The position numbers were made by a program, and so were the translations under genes. DNA of 32,580 nt from Gammaproteobacteria bacterium (GTDB lineage Bacteria > Pseudomonadota > Gammaproteobacteria > SG8-11): NCBI GenBank assembly GCA_016200445.1, contig JACQEQ010000285.1, positions 1 through 32,580 of the forward strand. The letters are read 5' to 3'. Shown here in pieces: positions 7,278-16,587 of this stretch. Under the pieces are notes generated by a model. It was given only the letters and a program-made list of their open reading frames with translations, was not told the DNA's origin and made no database searches. Within the stretch, counting starts at the first letter, position 1. Each line of letters begins with the position of its first letter.

Positions 7278-8854
7278 CGTGTCAACAGGCCGCGGGCTGT
7301 GGATTGCAGCAACCAGCCGCGCACGGTTTCACGCAAGCCGGCATCGAAAAAATCCATCGGGTTGTAATCGTCGGTCAGCACCAGGGCATCGGCATCGACC
7401 GGCAGCGGATAGCTACTGCGCAGAAAACTACGCACCTGCGCATTCACGCGCGGATGAATGTCGATTCCTGGAACCTCGCCCAACGGCAGCATATTGCGCT
7501 TACCGTTGTATGCAAAAATCTCCAGATTTCCGACGCCGCCTTCTAGATCGGTCACATCGAATACCGGATAAACATCGACCGATTCGAACACGCTGCGCAA
7601 GGTGCGCACCACCGAACTGGTCATGCGTCGCTGCGCTCCGATGCTGCCGATAAAGTTAACACCGAGCACGCCGCCGGGACGCAGATGTTGCGCGATCAAG
7701 CTAAACATCTCGCGGCTAAGCAGGTGGTAGGGCATCAGATCGCCGTTATAAGCATCGAGCACGATGTAGTCGTACATACGCGCGCTGGTCAGCAGAAAAT
7801 GACGCGCATCGGCTTCGATGACATCGCCATTGGTGGTAAAACCAAAGTAGTCGCGCGCCAATTGCGGGATCAGCGGATCAATGTCGACGACATCGGTGCG
7901 GATGCCGCGCGCGCTGTACCAGCCGGGAATAAAGCCCGCGCCCAAACCCACCACTAAACAATCGCGGCCGTTGGGTTGCAGCCGGTAAGGAATGTACTGC
8001 ATCAAATACGGGTAGCGATTCACAGTCAGACGCCGCTGCAAGTCTTGCCCGCCCTGATGCAACCCGTCGATCAACAACTGGCGGTCTACCGCATCGCCAT
8101 AGTCGACATCGACCACTTTGACGGAACCGTAAAAGGTGTCGCCGGAAAATACTTCGCGCACTTGTGCATCGGGCATGCTCAGCGCGGGCGGTACGATCCA
8201 CTGCGGCGCCAGGACAAGACACAAAACCAATGCTGCACCGGCAATGACCAAACGCCGCAAGGCCGCGAAATAAGCGGCGGCTAGCAGCAACAAGGTGAAT
8301 CCCACCGCGTAAAACGCCTGATTTACGCCCAAATACGCGATCATGAAAAATCCGGTCAGCGCCGTGCCGGCCACACTGCCGATGGTGGATAACGCATAGA
8401 GTCCGCCCACCGTGCGGCCGATGTTATCGACGGCACGCGCCGCGATCTTAACCAGATACGGCGACACGCTGCCCAACAATAACAAGGCCGGGCCGAATAA
8501 AATCATCGAACTTGCAAAGGCGCCGGTGCGCAAACCCAGCGGCAGGCAGGCTTCCAGCACCGGCGCTTTCAACCACGGAATCAGCAACACGCATATTCCG
8601 GCGGCGGCGATCAACGCGTACAGATCGACGCTCTGCCCGCGCCGGTCGGCCAATACGCCGCCGAACCAATAACCCAGCGCCAATGCAATCATCGTGACGC
8701 TGATCAACGAGGTCCAAACAAACAGACTCACGCCGAAAAACGGCCCGATCACGCGCGAACCCAACACCTCGATCACCATCACCGCCGCCCCGCACACCAG
8801 CGCGCTGAACAACAGATAGGCGAACAATAATTTACTGCGACGAGCTTCAGTCAT
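7274..8854 (-). CDS. Membrane-fused spermidine synthase-like protein
   Basis: This 526-residue protein has about seven hydrophobic segments in its first ~210 residues, resembling half of an MFS-type bundle, followed by a cytosolic methyltransferase fold. That fold carries the nucleotide-binding motif CLVVGLGAGFIPG, the acidic VVDIDP, and YIVLDAYNGDLMPYHLL in the place of the spermidine synthase active-site aspartate. Such fused proteins are common in proteobacteria, and whether they make polyamines is mostly untested, so I do not assign speE. It overlaps birA by four bases (ATGA) and follows the cyclase gene by 47 bases, in one apparent operon. Confidence 0.82.
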   Translation of the reverse strand: MTEARRSKLLFAYLLFSALVCGAAVMVIEVLGSRVIGPFFGVSLFVWTSLISVTMIALALGYWFGGVLADRRGQSVDLYALIAAAGICVLLIPWLKAPVLEACLPLGLRTGAFASSMILFGPALLLLGSVSPYLVKIAARAVDNIGRTVGGLYALSTIGSVAGTALTGFFMIAYLGVNQAFYAVGFTLLLLAAAYFAALRRLVIAGAALVLCLVLAPQWIVPPALSMPDAQVREVFSGDTFYGSVKVVDVDYGDAVDRQLLIDGLHQGGQDLQRRLTVNRYPYLMQYIPYRLQPNGRDCLVVGLGAGFIPGWYSARGIRTDVVDIDPLIPQLARDYFGFTTNGDVIEADARHFLLTSARMYDYIVLDAYNGDLMPYHLLSREMFSLIAQHLRPGGVLGVNFIGSIGAQRRMTSSVVRTLRSVFESVDVYPVFDVTDLEGGVGNLEIFAYNGKRNMLPLGEVPGIDIHPRVNAQVRSFLRSSYPLPVDADALVLTDDYNPMDFFDAGLRETVRGWLLQSTARGLLTR

Positions 8855-8901
8855 GCGGTTCTCTTGAAAAAATAAATAATGAAGGAGCGTGGTATTTGCA
8901 A

Positions 8902-10446
8902 TTAAACCGGCGCGTACACCCCGACTTCCTGTTCGCGGCCTTTTACCCGGAATTCGCCGCAGCCGCGCATCGCGCGTGCAAGCTCAGCGGGCAACCGCCG
9001 GTACACTTCGGCACTGATCAGCACGTCGGTGCCCAATTCCTTATTCAGCGTTTCCAGGCGCGATGCGACATTCACCGCATCGCCGATCACGGCGTATTTC
9101 ATGCGCGTCTCGCCACCCAGGCTTCCCGCCACGACGCGCCCGGTATGCACACCGATACGCGCTTTCAGTTGTGCGATGCCGCTTTGCATCCAGCACTGCG
9201 CCAGTCCGCTGGTTTGCCATTCGCCATTCAGCGCCACGAGGCGATCCCGCATTGCCAATGCACAACGCAACGCTTGCTGCGGGTGATCCTCGCGATAATA
9301 CGGTGCGCCGAATACGGCGAGAATCGCGTCGCCGAGAAATTCAATCACGCAACCGTGATGCGCATCGACCAGCACATTCATCGCGCCTAAATACTGATTG
9401 AGCATGTCCAGCAGTTGCACCGGCGGCAGATGTTCGCAGATGGTCGAATAGCTCGACAAATCGCTGAACAAAATCGTCACCTCGCGCTCTTCTGCACCAG
9501 GCGCCGCTGCGTCGCGATGCTCGAGCAACTCGCGCGCGACATCTTCGCTCACGTAACGCCCGAAGGTGGCGCGGATGAATTCGCGGTCTTGCAGGCCTTC
9601 GGCCATTTTATCGAAATGGCGGCTCATCAGCCCGAATTCGTCGCGACGATTAAGGCTCAAACGCGTGGTAAGTTCGCCGCGCGCGACCGCTGCCGTGGCG
9701 TCGATGATGCGCGTCAAGGGTTCACGCACACTGCGCGCAACCGCCAATGAAATCAGACCCAACAGCACGGCGGCGATTCCAAACACCGCCAGCGTGACCC
9801 ACAACACATCGTGTTTCATCACTTCAATCCGCGACGCCTGCACATCGGCACCAACCAGCGCGATACCTTTGCCGCTCGCGTCGCGCACCGGCGCATAGCC
9901 CGACAAGGTCAGGCCGAATTCATCGCGAAACGGTTCGTTCTCGACGGCCGGCGCATCGAACCCGCTTTGCAACACCGGCAATGCTGTGGCGTCGTATTCG
10001 TCGCCCGGCGTGGCAAGGGCGCCGTCCTTGACAAAATCAATAAAAAATCGCAAATGGCCCGGCTGGCCGGTCAAGCGCAACAAATAAATGCTTTGGATGT
10101 CGGAGTCGATTTGCGCCGCTGCGGCAAAACGCGTGCGCAATTCGTTGTGGTAGGCGGTTGCTTCGTGTGCGTCGAGCGCGATTTCGGCCAGCCGTTCGGC
10201 ACTCACCGATGCGGCCAACCCAGTCACGGTAGTGAGCAGGCGCCGTTGCAGATGCGATAACTCGGAATTGACGCTGTAGAAATAGAAAATTGTCGCGATC
10301 AGCACCAACGACAACAACACCGTGCCGCCATACAATCCGGTCAAGCGTAAATGGAAGCGCTGCCAAGCGCGCAAACGCAGCAGCGGGTCAACGGCCGCAT
10401 TGATCTTGGGTGGACCGTCTGGAATCTGTAAGGGTGTCGCAGACAT
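8902..10446 (-). CDS. Class III adenylate/guanylate cyclase with membrane sensor and HAMP
   Basis: This 514-residue receptor cyclase has a first membrane segment at about 38-58, a periplasmic sensory region to about 212, a second membrane segment at 213-235, HAMP at 236-290 and a cyclase domain from about 320. Metal-binding aspartates are Asp329 (ILFSDLSSYS) and Asp373 (EFLGDAILAVFG). The transition-state pair is Asn459 and Arg463 (GDAVNVASRLE), so the domain should be active. The usual adenine-selecting Lys is Glu369 here, and the second base-contact position (YAVIGD) is Ala452. Substrate is therefore uncertain. It is the first gene of the run leading to birA and coaX; its Shine-Dalgarno is weak. 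Confidence 0.88.
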   Translation of the reverse strand: MSATPLQIPDGPPKINAAVDPLLRLRAWQRFHLRLTGLYGGTVLLSLVLIATIFYFYSVNSELSHLQRRLLTTVTGLAASVSAERLAEIALDAHEATAYHNELRTRFAAAAQIDSDIQSIYLLRLTGQPGHLRFFIDFVKDGALATPGDEYDATALPVLQSGFDAPAVENEPFRDEFGLTLSGYAPVRDASGKGIALVGADVQASRIEVMKHDVLWVTLAVFGIAAVLLGLISLAVARSVREPLTRIIDATAAVARGELTTRLSLNRRDEFGLMSRHFDKMAEGLQDREFIRATFGRYVSEDVARELLEHRDAAAPGAEEREVTILFSDLSSYSTICEHLPPVQLLDMLNQYLGAMNVLVDAHHGCVIEFLGDAILAVFGAPYYREDHPQQALRCALAMRDRLVALNGEWQTSGLAQCWMQSGIAQLKARIGVHTGRVVAGSLGGETRMKYAVIGDAVNVASRLETLNKELGTDVLISAEVYRRLPAELARAMRGCGEFRVKGREQEVGVYAPV

Positions 10447-10594
10447 TGCTTGGCGGGCATCACATTATGTGCGGTGGCCATCTTCTTACAATTCACCGGC
10501 GGCATCAATGACTCAGGTTTTAGCGTATTTGTCCGATGTTTTTAACTGGCGTGTAACTACGCGCAGCCCTTAAGAACCGAACCGGTAATGTCCT

Positions 10595-11023
10595 ATGAAT
10601 CGTAACTGCAGCCTGACCGTCCTAACGCTGTGCGCACTGATGCTGTGCAGCGGTGCTCAGGCGGAACTCTATTCGTGGAAAGACAGTAACGGCAAAACGA
10701 TTTTCAGCGACCGTCCGCCGTTGGACTCCGAAAAAAATGTCTCCTCCTCGGGTGGAAAAGCATCGAAAAATGCCGCGCCCGGCGAAAAAAGCGACGATCC
10801 GGCGAGTGCCCAGCTGCGCGAGGAGGCCAAAAAAAAGAAAGTACAGGATAACGACAAAAAATTAATCCAATGGCGCTGCGCCGAACTCGACAAAGAATAT
10901 CAAGCGTTGTTAGCTGCCTATGAAGAGGTGGCAAAAACCAGCATCAAGAAAGCTGCCGCACTAAAAGTGGACGCCGAAAATCATAAAGACACCATTGACA
11001 AGCTGTGTAATTCACCCCCCTAA
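10595..11023 (+). CDS. DUF4124-domain exported protein
   Basis: The 142-residue protein has a signal peptide (residues 1-23, ending SGAQA) and then ELYSWKDSNGKTIFSDRPP, the hallmark of DUF4124: a short domain found in many proteobacterial periplasmic proteins, of unknown function. A Lys/Glu-rich helical tail follows and ends with a cysteine (KLCNSPP). The gene diverges from the cyclase across 148 bases. It converges on livF with one base between the stops and no terminator visible. No strong Shine-Dalgarno is seen before the ATG. Confidence 0.85.
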   Translation: MNRNCSLTVLTLCALMLCSGAQAELYSWKDSNGKTIFSDRPPLDSEKNVSSSGGKASKNAAPGEKSDDPASAQLREEAKKKKVQDNDKKLIQWRCAELDKEYQALLAAYEEVAKTSIKKAAALKVDAENHKDTIDKLCNSPP

Positions 11024-11024
11024 T

Positions 11025-11735
11025 TTATTCACCTAAATACGCATGCCGGACCTGCGCATTGGTCAGCAGTTTTTCAGCCGCATCTGTCAACGCAATGGTT
11101 CCGCTTTCCATCACGTAGCCGCGTTGGCTGATTTCCAAAGCGCGCTTGGCATTCTGTTCCACCAGCAGAATCGTTACACCCTCCTGCGCAATAGCGCGGA
11201 TGGTTGTGAAAATCTTTTCCACCATCAGCGGCGCCAGGCCCATGCTGGGCTCGTCCAACAGCAACAGCCGGGGCTGACTCATCAGCGCACGTCCCATGGC
11301 CAGCATTTGCTGCTCGCCACCAGACAAGGTGCCCGCTTGTTGCTTGCAGCGTTCCGCCAGGCGCGGGAATAACGCGAACACGCGTTCCAGATCGTTTTTT
11401 ATCCCGGCGCGGTCCGTACGCGAGTACCCGCCCATGTCGAGATTTTCACCAACACTCATACGCCCGAAGATGCCACGCCCCTCCGGCACCAAAGCCAAGC
11501 CGCAGCGCGCGATCAGGTGCGCAGGTTGATGTGTAATCGCTTTACCATCGTAAAGCACTGACCCGTGTGCGACCGGCAGCAATCCACACAGCGCTTTCAG
11601 CAGGGTGGATTTTCCCGCGCCGTTGGCGCCGATCAGACACACCAGCTCACCGCGTTCGATCTGCAGGTCGACGCCCTTCACCGCTTTGATGCCCCCGTAC
11701 GACACCGCAAATTGTTTGAGTTCGAGCAGGCTCAA
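11025..11735 (-). CDS. livF: Branched-chain amino-acid ABC transporter, ATPase LivF
   Basis: This is one of the two cytosolic ATPases that drive uptake of Leu/Ile/Val-type substrates. It has Walker A (GANGAGKSTLLKAL), the ABC signature (LSGGEQQMLAMGRAL), and Walker B (LLLLDEPSMGLAP), and ends QVRHAYLGE as LivF proteins do. With the TTG at 11735 as start (MSLLELKQFAVSYGG) it has 236 residues, the family length. An earlier in-frame ATG would lie inside the inserted repeat. TGAGG from the repeat sits eight bases before the TTG. Before insertion the gene was probably coupled to livG through a stop/start overlap. Confidence 0.94.
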   Translation of the reverse strand: MSLLELKQFAVSYGGIKAVKGVDLQIERGELVCLIGANGAGKSTLLKALCGLLPVAHGSVLYDGKAITHQPAHLIARCGLALVPEGRGIFGRMSVGENLDMGGYSRTDRAGIKNDLERVFALFPRLAERCKQQAGTLSGGEQQMLAMGRALMSQPRLLLLDEPSMGLAPLMVEKIFTTIRAIAQEGVTILLVEQNAKRALEISQRGYVMESGTIALTDAAEKLLTNAQVRHAYLGE

Positions 11736-11972
11736 CCTAGAAACCTCAGTTGGACGATCTGCAGAGTGCGTCCCGTTGGACGCAGGGCAAGGCGCAACGA
11801 GCGAGGAATAGCGAGCTATTCCGACGAGTTGCAACGTAGCCATGTGCACAACGGGGCGTGCTCCGCAGGTCGTAGCGGGGCTCACCTTCAGGGTGAAGCG
11901 TCATTTGGCCATGATCCTTAATAACACCATGCACTTGCTTATGCCTTGTAGCGGTCAACTGAGGTTTCTAGG
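11736..11972. mobile_element. MITE-like element, copy 2, in the livG/livF junction
   Basis: The 237-bp element starts CCTAGAAACCTCAGTTG and ends CAACTGAGGTTTCTAGG, an almost perfect inverted repeat. The interior matches copy 1 (6023-6295), including GGAATAGCgaGCTATTCC at 11805-11822. The flanking pentamers are CTCAA (left) and TTCAG (right): only the central TCA is shared, so the target duplication is decayed or only 3 bp long. TCA is TGA on the coding strand: the right one is the livG stop, and the left one overlaps the livF TTG start. There is no transposase gene. Confidence 0.85.
11744..11748 (-). promoter_or_regulatory. Ribosome-binding site for livF supplied by the repeat end
   Basis: The minus strand reads ACTGAGGTTTCTAGG and then the TTG start. 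TGAGG is eight bases from the start, the same distance as in copy 1 before coaX. Confidence 0.6.
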
Positions 11973-11973
11973 T

Positions 11974-12750
11974 TCAGGCTACGGCTCCGCCCAGATAGGC
12001 TTCGATCACGCGCGGATCACAACGCACCTGCGCCGGAATGCCTTCGGCGATTTTTTTGCCGTAGTCAAGCACTGCTACCCGGTCGCACAAACCCATCACC
12101 AGTTTCACGTCGTGCTCGATCAGCAGCAAGGTCACTCCCAACTCGCTGCGCAGCCGTTGCAGCAACTGCGTCAACGCGGCACGCTCGCTGGGATTCATGC
12201 CGGCGGCGGGTTCGTCCAGGGCGAGCATTTTGGGGTCGGTCGCCAACGCGCGCGCGATTTCCAGGCGGCGTTGATCGCCGTATGACAAATGTTTGGCCAG
12301 CGCACGCGCGTGCGTGCCGATGCCGGCCACGTCGAGCAATTCGTGGGCACGCTTGCGCATCGCCGCTTCTTCGCCGCAGACGCGTGCCGGGCGTGTAATC
12401 GCGCCCCACACGCCGGTGCGGGTACGGCAATGCCGCCCGACCATGACATTTTCCAAGGCGCTCATGTTGGCGAACAGGCGAATGTTTTGAAAGGTGCGCG
12501 CCAAGCCTAAATGCACGATCGCGTGCGGCTTGTGTGCCAGCAACGCCTGCCCGTCAAAATGCACTTGTCCGCCGGTGGCGGTATACAGCCCGGTGAGCAC
12601 ATTAAACAAGGTTGTTTTGCCTGCGCCATTGGGTCCGATCAAACCAAAAATTTCACCGGCGTTGACCGTCAGCGATACATCGCACAACGCGGCCAGGCCG
12701 CCGAAAGATTTGTCGATATGGGCTGCCAGCAGCAGCGGCGGCGCGTTCAT
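11974..12750 (-). CDS. livG: Branched-chain amino-acid ABC transporter, ATPase LivG
   Basis: This is the second ATPase of the transporter, 258 residues. It has Walker A (GPNGAGKTTLFNVLTG), the ABC signature (LSYGDQRRLEIARAL), Walker B (MLALDEPAAGMNP) and the H-loop (LLLIEHDVKLVMGL), all intact and in LivG order. The family insertion between the Q-loop and the signature (GRHCRTRTGVWGAI) is also present. It overlaps the livM stop by four bases (ATGA). Its own TGA at 11976-11974 lies one base from the edge of the inserted repeat. Confidence 0.94.
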   Translation of the reverse strand: MNAPPLLLAAHIDKSFGGLAALCDVSLTVNAGEIFGLIGPNGAGKTTLFNVLTGLYTATGGQVHFDGQALLAHKPHAIVHLGLARTFQNIRLFANMSALENVMVGRHCRTRTGVWGAITRPARVCGEEAAMRKRAHELLDVAGIGTHARALAKHLSYGDQRRLEIARALATDPKMLALDEPAAGMNPSERAALTQLLQRLRSELGVTLLLIEHDVKLVMGLCDRVAVLDYGKKIAEGIPAQVRCDPRVIEAYLGGAVA

Positions 12751-13871
12751 TTGTCGTACACCGAGGCGCGCTCTTGATCCAGCACGCCGTCATCGGCCTT
12801 GAATTCACGCGCGCGCTGCTTCGAGGGCAGTAAACCTTCCGGGCGCACAATCATCATGGCCACCAGCGCGAGCCCAAAAATCAACATGCGCAAATCGCTC
12901 GGCTCGACCACCACGCGCCCGAACAGCACGCGCTCCAGTTCGCCGATGTAGCGCAGCGCTTCCGGCAACACCGTCAGCAATACCGCGCCCAGAATCACGC
13001 CCGGCAAATTACCCATGCCGCCGAGCACGATCATGCACAGGATCATGATCGATTCGAGCAGATTGAAACTCTCGGGACTGACGAAGCCTTGAAACCCGGC
13101 GAATAACCCGCCGCTCAATCCGGCGAACGAGGCGCCCATCGCGAATGCCAGTAGTTTTATATTGCGGGTGTTGATGCCCATCGCGCTGGCCGCCACTTCG
13201 TCTTCGCGGATCGCGATCCACGCGCGCCCGATGCGCGAATCCTGCAAGCGCATGCAAACGAAAATGATCAGCAAAGTGAATGCCAGGAACACGTAGTACA
13301 ACAAGGTGCCGCCGGTAAATGTCATGCCCAGCAACGTCTGGGTTTGATTTAAGCTGAACTCACCGAACCGCAACGGGTCGATCAGGTTCACGCCTTGCGG
13401 GCCGTTGGTGATGTTGACCGGCGCGTTGAGGTTATTCAGAAAGATGCGGATGATCTCGCCGAAACCCAACGTGACAATGGCCAGATAATCGCCACGCAAG
13501 CGCAATGTGGGCGCGCCCAGCAACACGCCGAAAAATGCCGCGACCAGCGCCCCCAGCGGCAACGTCACCCAGAACGGCAGATGCAAGCCGAAATGCGGCG
13601 ACGACAACAGCGCGTATACATAGGCCCCGACCGCATAAAACGCGATGTAACCTAGGTCGAGCAGCCCGGCAAACCCGACCACGATGTTGAGCCCGAGCGC
13701 GAGCATCACATACAACAACGTAAAGTTAAGCACTCGCACCCAAGCACGCCCTAGACCGGCATCCACCAGAAACGGCAGCGCCGCTAACACAATACCCAAC
13801 GCGATAAATGCCATCCACGCGGCGCGGTGGTCGTGTTTAAAACGGGACCAGTGAAGCGTGAATGCGACCAC
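12747..13871 (-). CDS. livM: Branched-chain amino-acid ABC transporter, permease LivM
   Basis: This 374-residue inner-membrane permease has about ten hydrophobic segments and LivM hallmarks: NIVVGFAGLLDLGYIAFYAVGAY, LRLRGDYLAIVTLGFGEIIR, and EDEVAASAMGIN (the contact loop for the ATPases). The start is the GTG at 13871, with AGGA about ten bases upstream. The C-terminal tail after the last membrane segment (LLPSKQRAREFKADDGV) is cytosolic. It pairs with LivH, but another gene lies between them here. Confidence 0.93.
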   Translation of the reverse strand: MVAFTLHWSRFKHDHRAAWMAFIALGIVLAALPFLVDAGLGRAWVRVLNFTLLYVMLALGLNIVVGFAGLLDLGYIAFYAVGAYVYALLSSPHFGLHLPFWVTLPLGALVAAFFGVLLGAPTLRLRGDYLAIVTLGFGEIIRIFLNNLNAPVNITNGPQGVNLIDPLRFGEFSLNQTQTLLGMTFTGGTLLYYVFLAFTLLIIFVCMRLQDSRIGRAWIAIREDEVAASAMGINTRNIKLLAFAMGASFAGLSGGLFAGFQGFVSPESFNLLESIMILCMIVLGGMGNLPGVILGAVLLTVLPEALRYIGELERVLFGRVVVEPSDLRMLIFGLALVAMMIVRPEGLLPSKQRAREFKADDGVLDQERASVYDK

Positions 13872-13885
13872 CTATATCGTTCCTA

Positions 13886-15634
13886 TCATCGAACGTCACC
13901 TGCCTTGATTAGCGCGATCGTTAACTGCCGACTCCCACCATTTAAACGCGCCACATGCTGTAATAACTCAAGACGCTCGGCATTGGTCATCGCGCTGTTT
14001 AAAAATAGCAGTTCAGCAAACAAATCGGTCATCGGCGTGTCTTCACGATACGTAAGGTACGTCGCCATTTCATACATCAAGCGCGCATAACTCTGCGGGC
14101 GCTGCGCCATAGTACGCAGTACGGCCGCAGGCAACATCGGGTGGAAAGAAAATATCTCATAGCGTTCGATCAACGCGCTGTTTTCAGCCGTGCGGCGCAA
14201 CACCACCACGGCGGATGGTTCCCGATAGATGCGCGCCCATTCGGTGATGGGAAATAAGCGCTCCAATTCTGCCGGTGAACCCACTACCGCATAATTTATA
14301 TTCCACCGCGCTAACTCCTCCGGGTGGTCAAGATAGCGATTGGTGTCGCCAAATACCGTGTGGTGGTTGTATTGAAAAATGCGCCGCTGCGGAGTGATGA
14401 AAAAGGCCAGATAACCGCCAAAATGGCCTGAATTATAGAGGTTGCCCGGCAGGTTCACGTCTTGGATGAAGCGCACCGAACCGGCGGGAAGAAATTCGTC
14501 GCTGATGCGGTAGCCGAACGACTGCGGCGTGTGCGGTCCGGCAAATTTTATAGCGACGATATACGCAGCCAGCGCTAAAGCAAATGCAGACAACGCAAGC
14601 GTTGGCAGTAGTGGGTAACGGCGTTTTACTGCCAGCGCGGAAATAATTTGTGTAGCTAGCGTTGCGAGCAACGCGGCATCGAGCAACGCAAACACGCCGA
14701 TGACGCGCGAGTAGCGCACGGCGAGAATGGCAAACGGTGCAACGACCAGCAGCTGCGTCAGGTCGAGCGTGCGGCGCGCGCCGATGAGCGCCGCAAGCGT
14801 TATCGCCAACAATATCCAAAATAGTTTGTGTTCGCGCCAATTCGCCGGTTGGAATTCCATGACGCCAGCGACCAAGGCGTTGCCGTTGATGAATTGCAGA
14901 AAAATATCGTAGGAGCGCAAACCGTAGGGATCGGCGAGCAGCGCGAGCAATGTGAGGCCACAGACAATATTCAACACCCGCAGCTGTTCGCGCGACATGG
15001 GTACCATTCCGCTCCAATGGGCGAAGCGCGCGCCGAACCAGTGCTTGATATTTTCTCCAGCTACAAATGCAAGCAATACGATCAAACCGAAGATTGCGCC
15101 ATGCAATGAATCCCACAGCACCAATATCCCCGGAATTAAAAAAAGAAATTTAATGTCACAACGCTGCGCCCGGCAGCAATAGAGCAGATAACTGAGCGCT
15201 GCAATACCCAGCAATGAAAATAACTCAGGCCGTTCGATATAGCGGTAAAAACCCGCCGTCACGGCGGCGACCACTAACATGGCGCTCAACGCGGACGTTG
15301 CGCCGTGCACGCGGCAGGTGCGGTAAACAAGCACGGCAATCGCAAGCGTCACTAACACCTTCAGCGCCAACAACCCACTGCCGCCCCACAGATCGTAGAT
15401 CAGGAAAAATAAAATCTGACTCAACCATTCGTGATTGCTAAACGGTGTTCCAAACGCCGTGTACGAAAAACGCTCTTCATTGACGAGGTGGCCGGTGCTT
15501 AACATTTCGCGGCCGTTGGCTAAATGCCAATACATGTCGTAATCGAACACCGGGTATAAAACGACGACTACAACGCTTGCCAGCATTGCGGCGATAACGA
15601 GTAACCGGGAGGAAAAGACGTTCGGGACAACCAT
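13886..15634 (-). CDS. GT-C-like polytopic membrane protein between livH and livM
   Basis: This 582-residue protein has about ten to twelve hydrophobic segments over the first ~375 residues and a soluble C-terminal part. The first outer loop carries DYDMYWHLANG (acidic residues 30 and 32) and then FSNHEWL, a pattern typical of GT-C glycosyltransferases that use polyprenyl-phosphate sugars. GHFGGYLAFF in the C-terminal half also recurs in such proteins. It lies 11 bases after livH and 14 bases before livM, so it is co-transcribed with the transporter. A role in amino-acid uptake is not expected from the family. Donor and acceptor are unknown. Confidence 0.68.
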   Translation of the reverse strand: MVVPNVFSSRLLVIAAMLASVVVVVLYPVFDYDMYWHLANGREMLSTGHLVNEERFSYTAFGTPFSNHEWLSQILFFLIYDLWGGSGLLALKVLVTLAIAVLVYRTCRVHGATSALSAMLVVAAVTAGFYRYIERPELFSLLGIAALSYLLYCCRAQRCDIKFLFLIPGILVLWDSLHGAIFGLIVLLAFVAGENIKHWFGARFAHWSGMVPMSREQLRVLNIVCGLTLLALLADPYGLRSYDIFLQFINGNALVAGVMEFQPANWREHKLFWILLAITLAALIGARRTLDLTQLLVVAPFAILAVRYSRVIGVFALLDAALLATLATQIISALAVKRRYPLLPTLALSAFALALAAYIVAIKFAGPHTPQSFGYRISDEFLPAGSVRFIQDVNLPGNLYNSGHFGGYLAFFITPQRRIFQYNHHTVFGDTNRYLDHPEELARWNINYAVVGSPAELERLFPITEWARIYREPSAVVVLRRTAENSALIERYEIFSFHPMLPAAVLRTMAQRPQSYARLMYEMATYLTYREDTPMTDLFAELLFLNSAMTNAERLELLQHVARLNGGSRQLTIALIKAGDVR

Positions 15635-15645
15635 AGTGGCTGCGG

Positions 15646-16575
15646 TTAGGCCCGGTCCACCACGCGCTCGCCCAATAATCCGGACGGGCGAAACACCAGC
15701 ACCAAGATCAGCACGAAGAATGCGAACACGTCTTGATAATGGCTACCGAGGAAGCCGCCGGTGAGGTCGCCGATGTAACCGGCGCCGAGGCTTTCGATCA
15801 CGCCCAGCAGCAAACCGCCCAGCATTGCCCCGGCGAGGTTGCCGATGCCGCCGAGCACGGCGGCGGAAAACGCTTTGAGACCGAGTAAAAATCCCATGTA
15901 GTAATGCGCCAAACCGTAATAGGCGCTGACCATCACGCCCGCGACGGCGGCGAGCGCCGAGCCGAGCATGAAGGTTGCTGAGATCACGTTGTTGACATTA
16001 ACGCCCATCAGGCTGGCGACTTGCGGGGATTGCGCGGTGGCGCGCATTGCCCGGCCGAGTTTGGTTTTTTGCACCAGTAGCATCAAGGCCGCCATCAATG
16101 ACATCGACAACATGACGATGAAAATTTGCACATCGGAAATGGTGGCGCCGCCGATGTCGTGCGCGCCGGTTGGCAGGATCGGCGGAAACGGAATGTATTG
16201 GCGGCCCCAGATCAACATCGCGCCGTTTTGCAATACGATGGATACGCCGATGGCGGTGATCAACGGCGCCAGACGCGGTGCGTGGCGTAATGGTCGATAC
16301 GCGACCCGTTCGATACCGTAACCCAACGCCATGCACACTGGCACGGCGGTCAATACACCGGTCAGCGCGATCAGCACGCCGGGCATGTCAACACCGGTTC
16401 CCACCAACGCGGAAATGACGGCGAGGCTGACCATCGCGCCAATCATGGTGATTTCACCGTGCGCGAAATTGATCAGTTCCAGAATGCCGTACACCATGGT
16501 GTAGCCCAGCGCCACCAGCGCGTATACGCTACCGAGCACCAGGCCGTTGATGAGTTGCTGGAGGAAGATATCCAT
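15646..16575 (-). CDS. livH: Branched-chain amino-acid ABC transporter, permease LivH
   Basis: This 309-residue permease has about eight hydrophobic segments. It starts MDIFLQQLINGLVLGSVYALVA, the usual LivH opening, at the ATG at 16575; codons further upstream fall in a repeat and in the end of livK. Other markers are YGILELINFAHGEITMIGA, RATAQSPQVASLMGVN (ATPase contact loop), and a FRPSGLLGERV end. No clear Shine-Dalgarno precedes the ATG. The REP-like palindrome 12 bases upstream may have altered this leader. Confidence 0.94.
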   Translation of the reverse strand: MDIFLQQLINGLVLGSVYALVALGYTMVYGILELINFAHGEITMIGAMVSLAVISALVGTGVDMPGVLIALTGVLTAVPVCMALGYGIERVAYRPLRHAPRLAPLITAIGVSIVLQNGAMLIWGRQYIPFPPILPTGAHDIGGATISDVQIFIVMLSMSLMAALMLLVQKTKLGRAMRATAQSPQVASLMGVNVNNVISATFMLGSALAAVAGVMVSAYYGLAHYYMGFLLGLKAFSAAVLGGIGNLAGAMLGGLLLGVIESLGAGYIGDLTGGFLGSHYQDVFAFFVLILVLVFRPSGLLGERVVDRA

Positions 16576-16587
16576 GCGGAGCGGCGC

